Below, piece by piece: positions 63,401-64,000 of a stretch of DNA of 64,000 nt; position 1 is the stretch's first letter; each line of letters starts with the position of its first letter. The notes under the pieces are model-generated. The model did no database searches and had not been told where the DNA came from. It saw only the letters and a program-made list of their open reading frames with translations. Both the position numbers and the translations under genes were made by a program. The stretch is taken from positions 943,643 to 1,007,642 of the forward strand of contig VXAY01002873.1 in the NCBI GenBank assembly GCA_013399855.1. Direction: 5' to 3'. Source of the DNA: Oxyruncus cristatus (lineage: Eukaryota; Chordata; Aves; Passeriformes; Cotingidae).

Positions 63401-64000
63401 TGGGTAAAACAAGATTTGGCCTTCACTCAGATAAACTAAAATCCTGTATTTGAGAAATAAGCTCAGTATGCTTCCCCTTTGCAAGGAAAATAGAGGAAGC
63501 AATAAAAAATACTGGTGAACGTGCCCTTTTGCTTCAATTTTTGATTCATAAAATCCTGCCTCCTCACAGGCATGTTGTAAAAATAAACGTACTATTTCTG
63601 TAGGGTTTACCAAATATAGGGATTAATGCTGAGAAAAAAAACCCTCTAGGAAACTCGCCTTTTTGGATATCAGGAAGCAGGAAGCATATTCCATGTGAAC
63701 CACAAGCGGTCATAGGCTGAATGGTGAGAATACAATGAAATGCTGATCAGCTGTTTCACTGCTTCTAGATGGTGCCTCCTGCTCAGCTGTAAAGTTGATC
63801 CTGTCTAGGAAAACCTCGGTGATCTTGTAGCATCCATACAGATGACCTGATGCCCTTGGCAGTCTCCAGTTCCTGTCCTCCAGTGACATCCATAACCCCA
63901 GATGCGGCCAGACCAAAACGAATCAATCAAAGCAGCACAAAAATCCAGTGTTTCCTGCACCAACGTCCAAGCAACGGCATGTTACAGAGATCTAGCTTGT

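Overview
The window is vertebrate nuclear DNA from a bird, and probably a passerine. It is AT-rich and intron-dominated. It carries CR1 LINE fragments ending in the avian ATTCTATGAT-type tail, an avian ERVL-like LTR, a young class II-like solo LTR, and one tRNA-Ile-derived SINE with a CR1-like tail, a SINE type known from passerines. No bacterial-style operons, CRISPR arrays, rRNA genes or functional tRNA genes were seen.

The only protein-coding gene I can support is SLCO5A1 (solute carrier organic anion transporter 5A1, an OATP-family 12-TM membrane protein), read on the minus strand. Eight consecutive coding exons are resolved to the base. In transcript order they are 36286-36154, 30456-30230, 22850-22686, 19353-19155, 9456-9297, 6251-6010, 2795-2731 and 1498-1053 (stop). 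Every junction is GT-AG, every phase joins, and the exons sum to 1637 bp, about 544 residues from TM5 to the C-terminus. By comparison with mammalian SLCO5A1 (about 848 aa) they correspond to exons 3-10. The large first coding exon (N-terminus to TM4, about 300 aa) and the promoter lie beyond position 64000, so the intron there is at least 27.7 kb. The 3'UTR occupies the left edge.

Layout: 1-1052 is 3'UTR; 1053-36286 holds exons separated by introns of 1.2-9.7 kb; 36287-64000 is one long intron. Introns hold several CR1 copies (one nested pair at about 4.69-5.15 kb; the largest at 36.76-38.02 kb), two weak MIR/CORE-SINE-like remnants, the passerine SINE (40.65-40.79 kb), an ERVL-like LTR (47.78-48.38 kb), a solo LTR with perfect 6-bp target duplications (60.07-60.61 kb), short tandem repeats and a few palindromic or CRE-like clusters that may be regulatory. 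I found no undescribed multi-gene system. The most notable observations are the intact solo LTR with a triplicated CCAAT-bearing 24-bp unit, the nested CR1s, and the CRE/inverted-repeat clusters in the intron between exons 4 and 5.
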